Positions 46,440-58,600 of a stretch of DNA of 64,000 bases are shown here, one piece after another. The notes under the pieces are model-generated. The model was given only the letters and a program-made list of their open reading frames with translations, was not told the origin of the DNA and made no database searches. Numbering within the stretch: position 1 is the stretch's first letter; each line of letters opens with the position of its first letter. The position numbers and the translations under genes were made by a program. Source of the DNA: Prorocentrum cordatum. Taxonomy: Eukaryota; Sar; Dinophyceae; Prorocentrales; Prorocentraceae. The stretch is from positions 1 to 64,000 of the forward strand of contig CAUYUJ010009591.1 of NCBI GenBank assembly GCA_963575745.1, read 5' to 3'.

Positions 46440-46495
46440 CGTGGCCATACTAACACACACCGGGCCGCACTAACAACCAACGGGCCACAATAACA
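46440..46495 (+). repeat. Short CGGGCCACACTAACA repeat, right copy
   Basis: ACTAACACACACCGGGCCGC and ACTAACAACCAACGGGCCAC are the reverse complement of the units at 42035-42110. Confidence 0.8.
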
Positions 46496-46499
46496 CCAT

Positions 46500-48032
46500 C
46501 TCCCCCCTACCCCCCCCCTCCAGAAAACCGGGGGGGGTCACTACTAGTTCGAACCCCCACCCTCCGGAAAACCGGGGGGGGGGTCACTACCGGTTCGAAC
46601 CCCCCACCCCCAGTCCATCATGAAAAAAGGAGGGGTCACTACGGGTTCGAACCCCCCACCCTCCGGTAAACAGGGGGGGGTCACTACCGGTTCGAACCCC
46701 CCACCCCCAGTCCATCATGAAAATGGGGGGGGTCACTACCGGTTCGAACCCCCCCCCCCCCCCTCGAAAACCGGGGGGGCACTACCAGTTCGAACCCCAT
46801 CCCCAGAAAACCAGAAGGGGGTCACTATCCGTGCGAACCCCTCCCGCCCCCCCCCCTCCAGAAAACCGAGGGGGGGTCACTACCAGTTCGAAGCCCTCCC
46901 CCACCCCCCGCTCACCGCCGGCGAACGACTCCCGGGTCCTTACCACCGTCCGCACCACGTCCCGCACTGCTGTCCCCAGCACCACTGTCCTCACCACCAC
47001 TGTCCCCACTGTTCCCACCGCCGTCCCCACTGTCCCCACCAGTGCCCCCGCCACTGTCGCACTCTCCCCACTGTCCCCACCACTGATCCCACCACGGTCC
47101 CTCTCTCCCCACTTTCCCCGCGGCCCCAACCACTGTCCCACTGTCCACACTGTCCCACTGTCCCCGCCGCTGTCGCACTGGGCTGTCCCACTGTTCCCAC
47201 CACTGTCCCCACTGTCCCCACCACTGTCCCCACTGTACCTCTGTCCCATTGTCCCACCGCCGTCCTCGCCACCGCCCTCACCACTGTCCCCACCAACACT
47301 GTCCCCACCACTGTCCAACTGTCCCCACCACATTCCTACTGTCCCCGCACCACTGTCCCCCCCACTACCGTTCCCACCACTGTCCCACAGTCCCCACCAC
47401 TGTCCCACTGTCCCCACTGTTCCCACCATTGTCCCCGCTGTCCCCACCAGTGCCCCCAACCAGTGTCTCACTGTCCCCACTCTCCCCGCCATTGTCCCAC
47501 CACGGTCCAACTCTCCCTACTTTCCCCACAACGGTCCCCACCACTGTCCCACTGTCCCCACTGTACCCAACACTCCCCACTGTCCCCACCACTGTCGCAC
47601 TGTCCCCACTTTCCCCACTGTCCCCACCACTATCCCCACTGTGCTACTGTCCCACCATTGTCCTCACCACCGCCTTCACCACTGTCCCCACCACTACCGT
47701 TCCCACCACTGTCCCACTGTCCCCACCACTGTCCCGCTGTCCCCTCACCACTGTCCCCACCACCACCGTCCCCACCACGGTCCCCACCACTGTCCAACTG
47801 TCCCCGCACCACTGTCCCCACCACCACCGTTCCCACCACTGTCCCAGAATCCCCACCATTGTCCAAGTGTCCCGAGGAGCAGGAATCTTTTGCCGGCGGC
47901 AAGGGGGGGGGGTCGAACTGGTAGTGACCCCCCCCCTTTTCTTGATGGACTGGGGGGGGGTCGAATCGGTAGTGACCCCCAGTGACCCCCTCAGGCTTCC
48001 CGCCAGCAGCGGTAGATCACGCTCTTTCAAAT
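46500..48032. mobile_element. Composite fold-back element, copy 3 (expanded, left terminus missing)
   Basis: About eight forward GGTCACTACC-GGTTCGAACC motifs spaced roughly 50 bp (for example 46592, 46689, 46741) are followed by about 950 bp of CCCCACTGTCCC minisatellite. Two inverted motifs follow near 47912 and 47951, then the right terminus CGCCAGCAGCGGTAGATCAC, GCTCTTTCA. The left terminal repeat seen at 8.8 and 19.5 kb is absent. Confidence 0.75.
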
Positions 48033-48040
48033 CAACGAAA

Positions 48041-48165
48041 CCCTGTGTTTTCATTTGGATGTTTGTGATTTTTTGGATTGGGGAGCCCTACGACAACACC
48101 ACCGCCGCTGATCTCCCTGGTCGGCGCTCTCATAATCCCAAACATCGAAATGAAAACACATGGTG
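48041..48165. repeat. Inverted repeat abutting the fold-back element
   Basis: TGTGTTTTCATTTGGATGTT (near 48044) pairs with the complement of AACATCGAAATGAAAACACA (48141-48160). The loop is about 50 bp. Confidence 0.85.
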
Positions 48166-48439
48166 TGCGAGGTCAGGGGTAAGGAAACCCTGTGGAATCA
48201 TTTGGAGGAGGAGGAGGAGGAGGAGGAGGAGAAGTACTGCGCGGGGTGTCCAGAAAAAGGAAAAAACTTAGAATGTGGGCGGGAAGTAGGAACTCCGACG
48301 GAAGGACCCAACATGATAATCCTCTCGGCTAATCTGGAAATAACCATTATCGTCGTCCGTGTGATTGGTGAGGCGCCCTTGTTGTCTCCTCTGCGTAGTT
48401 CTCCTTCTCGCCCCAGCACAGGATCCGGTGACGACGATT
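48166..48439. other. Unassigned, with short (GAG)n at 48205-48232
   Basis: No gene recognised. Confidence 0.5.
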
Positions 48440-49485
48440 ACAGGATATAGGAACATGCTCTGCGGGCCCCATAGGGAGGAGGCTCCCGCCTGAGACTCCC
48501 TCGCACTTCATTCACGGACGAGGCTCCCGCACGAGAGATCCTCCAGATTCAAGGCCCAGGGGCCCGAAAGTGACGACAACTACAAGATTCGGATGACACG
48601 CTCGGGTTAATATCATGATCTGCGGGCCTCATGGTGCGGGGGTGGACTCAAAACTGAGACGCCCTCGAAGTTTATTCACACGAGGCTTCCTCCAGACTCA
48701 AGGCTCAGGGGCCCCAACGTGACGACGGTTACAGGACTCAGCTGACCCGCTCGGATTAGTAACATGATCTGGCTCAAGCCTGAGACTTCCTCGCATTTCA
48801 CTCACGGACGCGGCTCCCTCACGAGACTTTCTTCAGAGTCAAGGCTCAGGCGCCCGAACGTGACGACAGTTTCAGAATTCTGGTGGCCCGCTCCGATGAA
48901 TAACGTGATCTGCGGGCCCCATGGGGGGGGGGGGGGGGCTCCCGCCTGAGACGTCCTCGCCACTCACGGACGAGGCTCCCACACGACACTTCCTCCAGAT
49001 TCAAGGCTCAGGGGCCCGACCGTGACGACAGTTACAAGACCCAGATGGCCTGCTCTGATTAGTAACATGGTCTGCGGGCCCCATAGGGAGGGGGCGCCCG
49101 CCTGAGCTGTCCTCGCATTTCGCTCACGGGCGAGACTCTCGCACGAGACTTCCTCCACATTCAAGGCGCAGGTGCCCGAACATCACGACTGTTACAGGGT
49201 TTATATGACCCGCCCCGACTAATGACATGATCTGCGGGCCCCATGGGGAGGGGGCTCCCGCCTGAGACTTCCTCGCATTCCGCTCACGCACGAAGCTTTC
49301 GCACGAGACCTCCTCCATAGTCAAGGCTCAGGGGCCCGAACACGACGACTGTTACAGGGTTTGGATGGCCCGCTCCGATCAGTAACATGACCTGCGGGCC
49401 CCATGGGTAGGAGGGCTCCCGCCTGAGACTTCATCGCACGTTACTCCTGGACGGGGCTGTCGTTCGAGACTTCCTTGAGATAAGC
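48440..49485. repeat. 160 bp satellite, about seven units
   Basis: The marker TGCGGGCCCCAT recurs at about 48460, 48620, 48910, 49070, 49230 and 49390; one unit near 48763 has lost it. Each unit also has CTCCCGCCTGAGACTTCCTC, GCACGAGACTTCCTCCA and CAAGGCTCAGGGGCCCGAA. Confidence 0.95.
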
Positions 49486-50200
49486 GTATGTTCGTGCGTG
49501 CGATGATGATGATTATGAACATCGTGATGTGAAAGCGGCGATGGTGACGACAAGATGGTGATAACAAGCGAGACGTTGACCTTGATGATGGTGATGCTGA
49601 TGATTAGATGGATGCGTGAGAGGCTGATCGTGTGTAGTGAGTGTGTGACTGATGATGCTGGTGTGAGTGATTGAGTGAATGATTATGATGGTGTGAGTGA
49701 TGATGAGGAAGCGGGTGCTGTGACGATGATGATGATGATGGTATGTGAGCGATTGAGTGAATGCTTGGGCGAAGTGAGACGAGGAGAGGGGAAGGAGAAG
49801 GAAGAGTACTGCGCGTGGTGTCTAGAGACAACAGTAACCTCACTTCGGATGTGGGGAAACAGAGAGAAAGGGAGACAGAGAGAGGGAGGGGAAGGCTCAG
49901 TGGAAGACATAGGGAAGATGGAGGAGAGATGCAGGAACAGGGGGAGTGAGCTGGGAGCATCGAGCAGCTAGGGGGGGAGGTGTAGGAGGGGTTTAAGAAG
50001 GAGGGGGTGCAGAGGAAGGAGGAATGAGGAGCGAAAAAGGAATGGGAGAAGGAAGAGGGAGAAGGGATGGAGGAGTAGAAGGAGCAAGAGGGACAGAAAA
50101 GGGGAGGACGGGGAGCGAGATGGGTGATGGGGGGGGCGAGATGGAGCTGGACAAAGAGATGAAAGACGAGGATCAAAAGGGCACAATCAAGCAGCATTGA
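49486..50200. other. GAT/GTGA-rich then GA-rich low-complexity region
   Basis: GATGATG and GTGAGTGA phrases at 49500-49760, then GGAG/AGGGAG purine-rich DNA to 50150. No gene recognised. Confidence 0.6.
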
Positions 50201-50757
50201 CACGAAACATCGGATCGACTCTTAACTCGTGTCAGATCGGGCCGCATCGGCACGGACTTGACCTCGGATCGGATCGGCCACGCCAGGATGAACAACGACG
50301 CCATGCGAGCCTCGGGTCGCAGCGGATCATCCGAATATCAGAACCGAATAGGATCGGGCCAGCCGAAAGCGAGATCGAATAGAGGATTGAATAGAGGAAG
50401 TATGAGGTCAAACACTGCCCGACGATCAGAACGCCACCGCTCGCTTGGCCACGACGTGCGTCGCCTGGGTACGGAATGCAAAAGGAATCACAACATGGAG
50501 GAGGAGAGGTATGACAAGCAGAAGGGGGAATAAGCACTTCGGGATCCGACAATTTCGGTCAGCAAGACATTATACGTAGCTTTCAGATGGAATAGAAGGC
50601 ATGGCAACGAACAGAAAGTCAGTGCACGTGGTACACGGTGCACGTACGAGGCACGGGAGGCATAGCAGAGGGCGAGGGAGCATGCACAGGAGGAGCGGGA
50701 AGTTAAGGGTCAAGGGTACAGAATGAAGGTAGGGAACATTTCGAAAATCGAGGGGAA
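50201..50757. other. Unassigned, GATCGG-rich at its left
   Basis: ATCGGATCG and GGATCGG phrases recur at 50210-50370. No gene recognised. Confidence 0.5.
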
Positions 50758-50922
50758 CGGAAGGGGGGGATAGCAAAGGGTAGGGTAGAGAATCGGCTCA
50801 CGTAGCTGATTTTCCCAGCGCCTCCCGGCGCCCATGTATCGAGGAATGGGCCCGGCGGCGGGGCCGAATTCAGCTGCATGCAGCAGATGTTGTAACCCCC
50901 CCTTCCCTATCCCCTCCTTTCG
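50758..50922. mobile_element. MITE-like family A, copy 2
   Basis: Same order as the 36.1 kb copy: CGGAAGGGGGGGATAGCAAA, GGCTCACGTAGCTGATTTTC, TGTATCGAGGAATGGGCCC, AGCTGCATGCAGCAGAT and the inverted end CCCCTCCTTTCG. The left terminal repeat is partly degraded. Confidence 0.8.
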
Positions 50923-52435
50923 TTCGGCCGAGAAAAGGGGAGGGAAGAGGTGCACGAAGTGCATGATAGAACGGGGGTAACTCATCATCTCTTAGGGCTG
51001 CCGACTCGTTTGCGGGAATTTCGACCACTATGATTGTTTTATCCGTGTGTTGCGCGCTGGGAGGCCCTCGCGCGCGACGCCCGTGCGAGTTTGGCACGCG
51101 CGCTGGCCGACCCTACAGACACATCAGCGGCGCACAACATTCCTGCAGGCGGCCGCCAGGCCCTAGAATCCCGCTGCCAAGCGACTCGTCGCGGGAAAGC
51201 ACGATGCACTGGGAAGGGCCGGGGGGGCGGGCATCGCGAGAGATAGGGGGGGGAACTCGCGCGGACAAGGTTCGCCCTGTCACAGGGCCGGCCTCCTGGC
51301 GGAGCCGCACCCCGCTAGCCGGATTTGCTGGGCAACCTTCTGGGCCGCCTTTTGGAGTTCACGCTGAGGTTCTGGCCACAATACCTTCAGGTGGTCGCAA
51401 TGCCGGTCGCAATTCTGGTCACAGTTCCAGCCGCAGTCCTGCCTGCATTTGAGCTAGCGCGGCGGGCACGCGGCCCCGCCAACAAATGACTGGCGGCGTT
51501 CCGAGCCGCCCCCTGCCAGCAGCCAGCAAGTCCGACGGGTGGAAGTAGCGGCAGGGGCAGATTGCACAGGACAAGACAAGCAAGGAAGAAACGGCAGATC
51601 GGAGGGGTCAGGAGAAAGAGAACATGAACAATCTCGCCGCACTCGCACCGCACCTGCCACCACGTCCACGCCGTCCCACCCTATGATGAAGACCGTCACG
51701 GACTGCTAGCGACGCTGAGTCTGTCGAGCCCAAGAGCGCCAAACTGTCGAGCCCCAGAGCACCCAAAGGCACCGACAATGGATTGCAGTCGGACCCCCAG
51801 ACATGAAATACGGATGAGCCGCAGGATGATAGGGGGTGAGGAGGAGTGGATCCTGACATCCTCGCGTCGTGAAGACGAAGATCTCGGCGGATTGATGTGG
51901 TTGTTTCATCATGCGGCATCCGCGGGCCCTTGCAGCGGGCCCCGGGACTGTTTAAAAAATGACTTAAGGTGTCAAACCGGTCCTTGGGAAGGAGTCCAGA
52001 CCTCTGCGGGACCAGACAGCTGAAACAAAACACGACGTCGGATGCCTGGGGAGTAGCAGGAAGGCAGAGGGGGAGAGAAGCGGCAGTTGGATCAGGAGGG
52101 AGAGGAAGGACGGACAGGCAGGATGAGCAAGATCAGAAAGGAAGGGCGAGGCGCAGAACAAGCAGGACGGTGAGGAGAGACTGGGAGGGAGCTGCCAAAG
52201 AATGAGTGGCTGAAAGCGAGACGGGGAGGGAAACAAAAAGGAATCGGAGGCGGAGGGAGACCCGGAGGGGGTGCGGAATGGGGAAAACGAGGACAAAGAC
52301 GAGTTGCAGGACGAACAGTGGGCGAGGGGTGGAACGGGAAAATGAGGAAAAGGACGGCAATGGAGGGAAAGGAGGAGGAAACAGAGGAAGAGAGATAGGC
52401 GTGGCGAGGGAAAAGGGATGATGAAAAGGAGGATA
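50923..52435. other. Unassigned region
   Basis: Mixed DNA, purine-rich after 52040. Several frames are open on both strands, but none has a recognised domain. Confidence 0.4.
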
Positions 52436-52487
52436 TAGGAGGAGGAGGAGGAGGAGGAGGAGGAGGAGGAGGAGGAGGAGGAGGAGC
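52436..52487. repeat. (GAG)n microsatellite
   Basis: About sixteen GAG triplets. Confidence 0.97.
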
Positions 52488-52937
52488 AGCATAAAGGTCA
52501 TTGCAGAAAGAACAGCAGCAAAGAGAAGGTTGGATGGGAGCGAAAGGCAGGAGGGTTAGGGGCAGGACTATGGCGCAAGCAGGGGACGGATAGCAGACGA
52601 CATAACGAAACCCGCAACGGCGATGATCATCGCAACTTCAACGAGAAGACTGGTGACGGCGATCGCGACGGCGATAGTGAAAAGACAAGCTGTCTGAGGT
52701 CCGCGTGGATGTTTGGACCGGCGCTGGTCACCCTCCCCTGCGCGCGGAGCGCGCCAGGGCAGCGCCGAAGGCACCACCAGGACGCCAAGAGGGTCCAGCG
52801 CCGACCCAAGAAGAAATCCGCACGAACTTCCGTACGTCTGGATCTCTGCGATGTGTACTTCTTCGAGCACAGCCAATCTCTCCCTTTCTGGCTACCTCCT
52901 CGCCGCACTCTCGGCACATGTCAGCTGAAATGGGCAC
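52488..52937. other. Unassigned region
   Basis: No gene recognised. It holds one copy of the GGTCCAGCGCCGACCCAAGA short dispersed repeat at 52795. Confidence 0.4.
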
Positions 52938-53105
52938 CGACACCAACACAGGGGGTTGCCTCCACGGGGGGAAGAAGATCCTAGATTTCGGTGTTGGTGG
53001 TAATATTTCGGCCACCTTGAAGCCAGAATATTACTACCTGCACCGAGATCGGGATCTTCTTCCCTCGGTGGCGGCACGCCGCCGATAGTGGTGTTGATGT
53101 CAACC
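52938..53105. repeat. Long hairpin, ~70 bp arms and 19 bp loop
   Basis: Inner arms GAAGAAGATCC…GGTGGTAATATT and the complement of AATATTACTACCTGC…GATCTTCTTC agree at most positions. Outer arms continue the pairing through GACACCAACAC and GTGTTGATGTC. Confidence 0.85.
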
Positions 53106-53842
53106 TCTGGGCCTGCGAATCGTGTTCTTCCACGGAAGGGGGGTGCTGCTTGGATGCGGGTATTGAAGCCGACCCCCGGGACCACGCCCAGGACTCCGAG
53201 GCGGACCCGGCCGTGGGGACGGACGCGCCCCAAGAGGCCCCAGAGGAGCACGAACAACGTCCGAGCCCCTCTGCCCTCGAAGTCCGAACCTGGCCCTCCC
53301 CGCGGCGAGGCGAAGGGGGCGCAGCGGCTCAGCGGCAGCGGGGGCGCTCGCGTCCAGCGAGGGGTCGTCGTCCACCAGCCTGCCGGGCCCCCAGGCAGGG
53401 CCCCCCTCGAGAGCAGAAGGACGACCCCGACATCCTGGCGCCGAGCAGAACTCGCGACGCTCTTGCTCATCTCTGTTCGCCACCCGGGGCCCCGCAGGGC
53501 ACCCAGACCGTCAAAATGGAAGACGGGGTCCAGTCACCCTACAGGCGGCTTTTCGAAGACAAATGTGAGTAGTCAAAACATGCCCCAACATGTTCAAAAA
53601 CTACTAGAAAAGTCGTCCCAACACTATTTCTTTACTATTTTTGAATGTTTCTCCTGTAGGGGGAACGGCCCGACTTAAACCTATGGAGAACGACGCTATG
53701 AAAGCACCACGACGCCTGACGTCTGGGGACGGCCGCGACGACGAGGGCGACGGCGGCTGCGGCGGGGCGCCCAGGCGGGCCTCTCGGGAGGACGGCGGCC
53801 TGGATTCTGGGCGCCCCGAACAGACATCAGGGCGGCCAGTCT
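53106..53842. other. GC-rich then AT-rich unassigned stretch
   Basis: A 196-codon plus frame (53088-53678) crosses the hairpin and an AT-rich segment and shows no domain. AAACATG/AACATG phrases at 53575-53650 resemble 29640-29690. Confidence 0.35.
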
Positions 53843-54012
53843 CGGGGGCGCGCAAACATGGATTGGCGGTCCATGGATTTGGCGCGCGGTCGCCGCATCC
53901 ATGGATCGGGGGAGGTGCCCTCCCCGAAGAGGCGGCCGGTGCCGCCTCGCTCGGCGGCGGAAATCCGCGACTTCCCGTGGAGACGGGACCCGTCGCTGAT
54001 CCTAACGCCCCC
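53843..54012. mobile_element. MITE-like family B, copy 2
   Basis: Same block as 35751-35919: CGGGGGCGCGCAAACATGGA start, ATCCATGGAT, TGCCGCCTCGCTCGGCGGCG, GGGACCCGTCGCTGATCC end. The similarity extends past the end through GTCTGCGATCGCCT. Confidence 0.7.
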
Positions 54013-54215
54013 TCCTCGTCCACGTCTGCGATCGCCTATGACAGGCTGGTCCGTCGCCGCTCGCTTCGCTTCCCGAGAAGCCGGTCTCGGACGCCGGGGC
54101 CGTCCGAAAGCAGCCGCTCGGGGCGGGAGACGGGCCGGGGGTCGAGGGGTCCAGAGCCTGGCTGGCACGGAAGGTGCACTGCATCACATCGCTGACGCTC
54201 CTGAACGGCTTACTG
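54013..54215. other. GC-rich unassigned stretch
   Basis: No feature recognised. Confidence 0.4.
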
Positions 54216-54278
54216 GGGTCCTCCTCCTCCTCCTCCTCCTCCTCCTCCTCCTCCTCCTCCTCCTCCTCCTCCTCTTCC
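54216..54278. repeat. (CTC)n microsatellite
   Basis: About eighteen CTC triplets. Confidence 0.97.
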
Positions 54279-54356
54279 TCCCCCTCCTCCTACTAGTCCT
54301 ACTCCGGCTCCTCCCCGCCTGGAGGAGGAGGATGTTTACGGCACTGCGAGCCCAGG

Positions 54357-54570
54357 TCAAGGTATGGCTAACGTAAAACGAGGTGGAGAATAAGTATGAA
54401 GAGATCCAGAGGCCCACGCGTCGGAACAGTCGAAGCGCTGGAAATCTTGGAAGAGGACGGCAGCGGTGGCGGCTAGACATTTCTGGAGGTTCTCCACCTC
54501 GCGGCTGGACGCGGCTCGTGAGGTCGCGTGCCCAGGAAAGCGTCTGGGGCCAATCTTGAGTAGATACCTC
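54357..54570 (-). other. Possible unidentified exon
   Basis: A minus frame reads SKRYLLKIGPRRFPGHATSR, EVENLQKCLAATAAVLFQDF and QRFDCSDAWASGSLHTYSPP, ending at a stop near 54357. Composition is mixed and non-repetitive. No family is recognised. Confidence 0.25.
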
Positions 54571-54599
54571 TTAGATGGGGTCCGCGCAGGTGGAATCGG

Positions 54600-54720
54600 A
54601 TGATGCATCGGCGACGTCGGCGATGCATCGGCGCCGTCGGCGTGGAGGATATCGAACTCTACATCGAGCCGCATCGATGGTGCGTAGGCGATGCGTAGGC
54701 GATGCGTAGGCGATGCAGCG
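54600..54720. repeat. GATGCATCGGC / GCGATGCGTAG repeats
   Basis: GATGCATCGGCGACGTCGGC occurs twice with variants, then three GCGTAGGCGAT units. The palindrome at 899-914 is related. Confidence 0.85.
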
Positions 54721-55644
54721 TGATCCGCCGACCCCCATCTGCTCGGGCCCCACCTGGGAGGCCTGGATTGAGCGGATTCCTTATGGCGACTAACGATGAC
54801 CAAAACGACGAGGACGACATCGAGGACGAGGACGAAATCGACATGGACGAGGACGAAAACGAGGGCGATGATAGGATGAATAAGGAAAAAGTGCATTTCG
54901 CCCCTCCTAGGCCTCGTGGGAAGGCCCCAAAACCGCGGCTGGACTTCCCGCGAAGTACTGATCAGAGCGCGGTCTGGAGATCCGTTCCGAAGGGGAGGTG
55001 GAGTGGAGGAGAAGCAAGGGAGGAGAGGAGAGGAGATGAGGGAGCAGAGATGGAGAGAGGAGAAGAGGAGAGGAGACGAGGGCAGCAGCTGGCGCTGTTT
55101 GACTGCCCCCCTGGGGTCCACGGTGCGGGCTCCGGGGAGCCTTGCGGCACGTGGCCAACGGCGGCAGGCCTTGCGACACGTGGCTCCGGGTCAGAAACTC
55201 CCCCCAGGGGAGGGGGGGGGGGCGGGACGCGTCGCGGAGCAGCCAGGGCCGTCGGAAGCCTGGGCACCTCGGGGCACCTCCGGAGGCGTGCGGAGAAGCC
55301 AGGGGCACGTCCTGGCCTGCAGGCACCTCCCCAGCCTGCGGGCCCCACGCGCGCCGACGCGGACCCGCGGGCCACCCACCCGGCCTTGCCTCGCCTTCCT
55401 TTCCGGGCTGCGGCCTGTTCCCCATGGGCCAAATCCTGAGGTACGACGCCCCCGCCCCGGCATCGACGGCCTATAGACCCTGCGGGGTGTTGGCACAAGG
55501 CGCGGAGTGGTCGTTACCCCAAGGGGTACAACCACCTACGGATAGCTCAACGGATAGCTTAATTCCCCTCGCCGCGGCTGGGCCCCATCGAGGCCCGAGG
55601 CCCAGGGTCCTGGTCAGAGCGCAATCCAGGACCGCAATCCAGGA
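54721..55644. other. Unassigned region with an acidic-run frame
   Basis: A plus frame from 54702 encodes a Glu/Asp run (54785-54870) from GACGAGGAC repeats, then Arg/Gly-rich sequence. It is probably not a gene. Confidence 0.4.
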
Positions 55645-58600
55645 CGGGCCTGGTGTGTGCGTGTGTGTTGGTGCTTGTGGTTGTGTGTTTGTGTTTGTGT
55701 TTGTGTTTGTGTGTTTTGTGTTTGTGGTTGTGTTTGTGTTTGTGTTTGTGTGTGTGAGTGTGTTTGTGTTTGTGTTTGCGTTTGCGTTTGCGTTTGTGTT
55801 TGTGTTTGTGCTTGAGTTTGTGTTTGTGTTTGTGTGTTTGTGTGTGTGCTTGTGTGTTGTGTGTGTGGTTGTGTGTGTACGTGTGTGCGTGTGCGGGGTT
55901 ATGTGCGTGTGTGCGTCTGTGTGTGCGTGTGTGCGTGTGTGTGCGTGTGTGTGCGTGTGTGCGTGTGTGCGTGTGTGCGTGTGTGCGTGCGTGCGTGTGT
56001 GCGTGCTTGCGTGCGAGAGCGCGTGCGCGTGTGCGTGCGCGTGTGTGTGTGTTGTGTGTGTGTGTGTTGCGTGTGTGTGTGTTATGTGCTGTGTGTGTCG
56101 TGTGAGTGGTGTGTTGTGTGTGTTGTGTGGTGTGTGTTGTGTGATGTTATGTGGTGTGTGGTGTGTGGCGTGGGTGTGTGTTGTGTGGTGTGTGTTGTGT
56201 GTTGTGTGTTGTGTGTTGTGTGTGGTGTGTGGCGTGTGTGTGTGTGTTGTGTGTTGTGTTTTGTGTGTTGTGTGTTGTGTGTGTGTTGTGTTTTGTGTGT
56301 TGTGTGTTGTGTGTTGTGTGTGTGTTGTTTGATGTGTGCTGTGTGGTGTGTGTGTGGTGTGTGGTGTGTGTGTGTTGTGTGTTGTGTGTTGTGTGTTGTG
56401 TGTTGTGTGCTGTGCGTTGTTTGTTGTGTGTTGTGTGTTGTGTGGTGTGTGGTGTGGTGTGTGGTGTGTGTTGTGTGTTGTGTGCTGCGTGCTGTGTGCT
56501 GTGTGCTGTGTGCTGTCCGTTGTGTGTAGCGTGTGTGTGTGTGCTGTGTATTGTGTGGTGTGTTGTGTGGTGTGTGTTGTGTGCTGTGTGTTGTTTGTTG
56601 TGTGTTGTGTGGTGTGTGGTGCGTGGTGTGTGCTGTGTGTTGTGTGTTGTGTGTTGTGTGGTGTGTTGTTTGCTGGGTGCTGTGTTATGTGTGCTGTGTG
56701 CTGTGTTGTGTGTGGTGTGTGTTGTGTGTTGTGTGCTGTGTGTTCTGAGTCGTGAGTTGTGTGTTTCGTGGTGTGTGCTGTGTTGTCTGGTGTGTTGTGC
56801 GTTGTGTGCTGCGTGTTGTGTGGTGTGTGTTGTGTTGTGTGCTATGTGTTCTGTGGTGTGTGCTGTGTGGTGTGTGCTGTGTCTTGTGTGATGTGTGCTG
56901 TGTGTTGTGTGTTGTGTGTTGTGTTTTGTGTGTTGTGCGTTGAGTGGCGTGCGATGTGTGTTATGTGTTGTGTGGTGTGTGTTGTGTGTTGTGTGTTGTG
57001 TGTTGTGTGTTGTGTGATGTGTGCTGTGTGTTGTGTGTTGTGTGATGCGTGGTGTGTTGTGTGGTGTGTGGTGTGTGTGTGGTGCGCGGTGTGTGGCGTG
57101 TGTTGTGTGGTGTGTTTTGTGTGATGTGTGGTGTGTGGTGCGTGATGAGTGGTGTGTGATGCGTGTGTTGTGGTGTGCTGCCTGGTGTGCGTTGTGTGTT
57201 GTGTGGTGTGTGCTGTGTGTTGTGTGCTGTGTGTTGTGTGGTGTGTGTTGCGTGGTGTGTGTTGTGTGGTGTGTGTTGTGTGGTGCGTGTTGTGTGGTGT
57301 GCGTTGTGTGTGCGTGTTGTATGTGGTGTGCGTTGTGCGTTGTGCGTGATGTGTGTTGCGTGTTGTGTGTGGTGTGTTGTGTGTACTGTGTGTGTTGTGT
57401 GTGGGTGTGTTGTGTTGTGTGCGTGCGTGCGCGCGAGCGCGCGCGCGTGCGTGCGTGCGTGCGTGCGTGCGCGCGCGCGGGCGCGCGGGCGCGCGGGCGC
57501 GCGGGCGGGCGGGCGGGCGGGCGGGCGGGCGCGCGGGCGTGCGTGCGTGTCAGATCGTGCGTGCGCGTACGCGTGCGTGCGCGCGTGCGCGCACGTGCGC
57601 GTGCGTGTCCACGCGTGCGTGCGCGTGCGCGTGCGTGCGCGTGCGTGCGCGTGCGTGTGCGCGCGCGTGCGTGGGCGTGCGCGCGCGCGTGCGTGAACGT
57701 GCGCGCGCGTGTGCCAGTGCGTGCGCGCGCGCGTGCGTGTGCGCGCGCGTGCGTGCGTGCGCGTGCGCGCAGGTGCGCGGTGCGCGTGCATGGTGCGCGT
57801 GCGTGGTGCGCGTGCGTGCCCGTGCGTGCGCGTGCGTGCGCGTGCGCGTGCGCGCGCGTGCGTGCGTGTGCGTGCGTGTGCGCGTGCGCGTGCGCGCGTG
57901 TGCGTGCGTGTGCATGCGTGGGCGTGCGTGTGCGTGCGTGTGCGCGTGCGTGCGTGTGCGTGCGTGTGCGTGCGCGTGCGTGCGTGCGCGTACGTGCGTG
58001 TGCGTGCGTGTGCGCGTGCGCGTGCGTGCGTGTGCGCGTGCGTGTGCGCGTGGTGTGCCGTGCAAGTGCGCGTGCGTGTGCGCGTGCGTGTGCGCGTGCG
58101 CGTGCGCGTGCGTGTGCGCGTGCGCGTACGCGTGCGCGTGCGGGTGCGCGCGAGGGTGCGCGTGCGGGTGCGCGTGCGGGTGCGCGCGCGGGTGCGCGTG
58201 CGGGTGCGCGCGCGGGTGCGCGTGCGGGTGCGCGCGCGGGTGCGCGTGCGGGTGCGCGCGCGGGTGCGCGTGCGGGTGCGGGCGCGCACGGGTGCGTCGT
58301 GCGGGCGCGCTGTGCGGTGCGCGCCGCGGGTTCGCGCGCGTGCGGGGTGCGCGTGCGGGTGCGCGTGCGGTGTGCCGCGGGTGCCGCGTGCGGGGGCGGG
58401 TGCGGTGCGGGTGCGCGCATGTGGCGCGCGTGCGCGCGCGTGCGCGCGCGTGGCGCGTGCGTGTGCGCGTGCGTGTGTGCGCGTGCGTGGGCGCGTGCGT
58501 GGGTGCGCGTGCGTGGGCGCGTGCGTGGGCGCGTGCGTGGTCGCGTGCGTGGGCGCGTGCGTGGGCGCGTGCGTGGGCGCGTGCGTGGGCGCGACCGTGG

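Noticed and set aside
46592-46601. GGTTCGAACC as part of a real tRNA gene
   Set aside because: No acceptor stem, D-arm or anticodon arm can be placed around any copy; only the T-loop/B-box word is present.
48760-48780. TGGCTCAAG phrase in the 160 bp satellite
   Set aside because: Created by a deletion joining satellite segments; no other leader sequence adjoins it.
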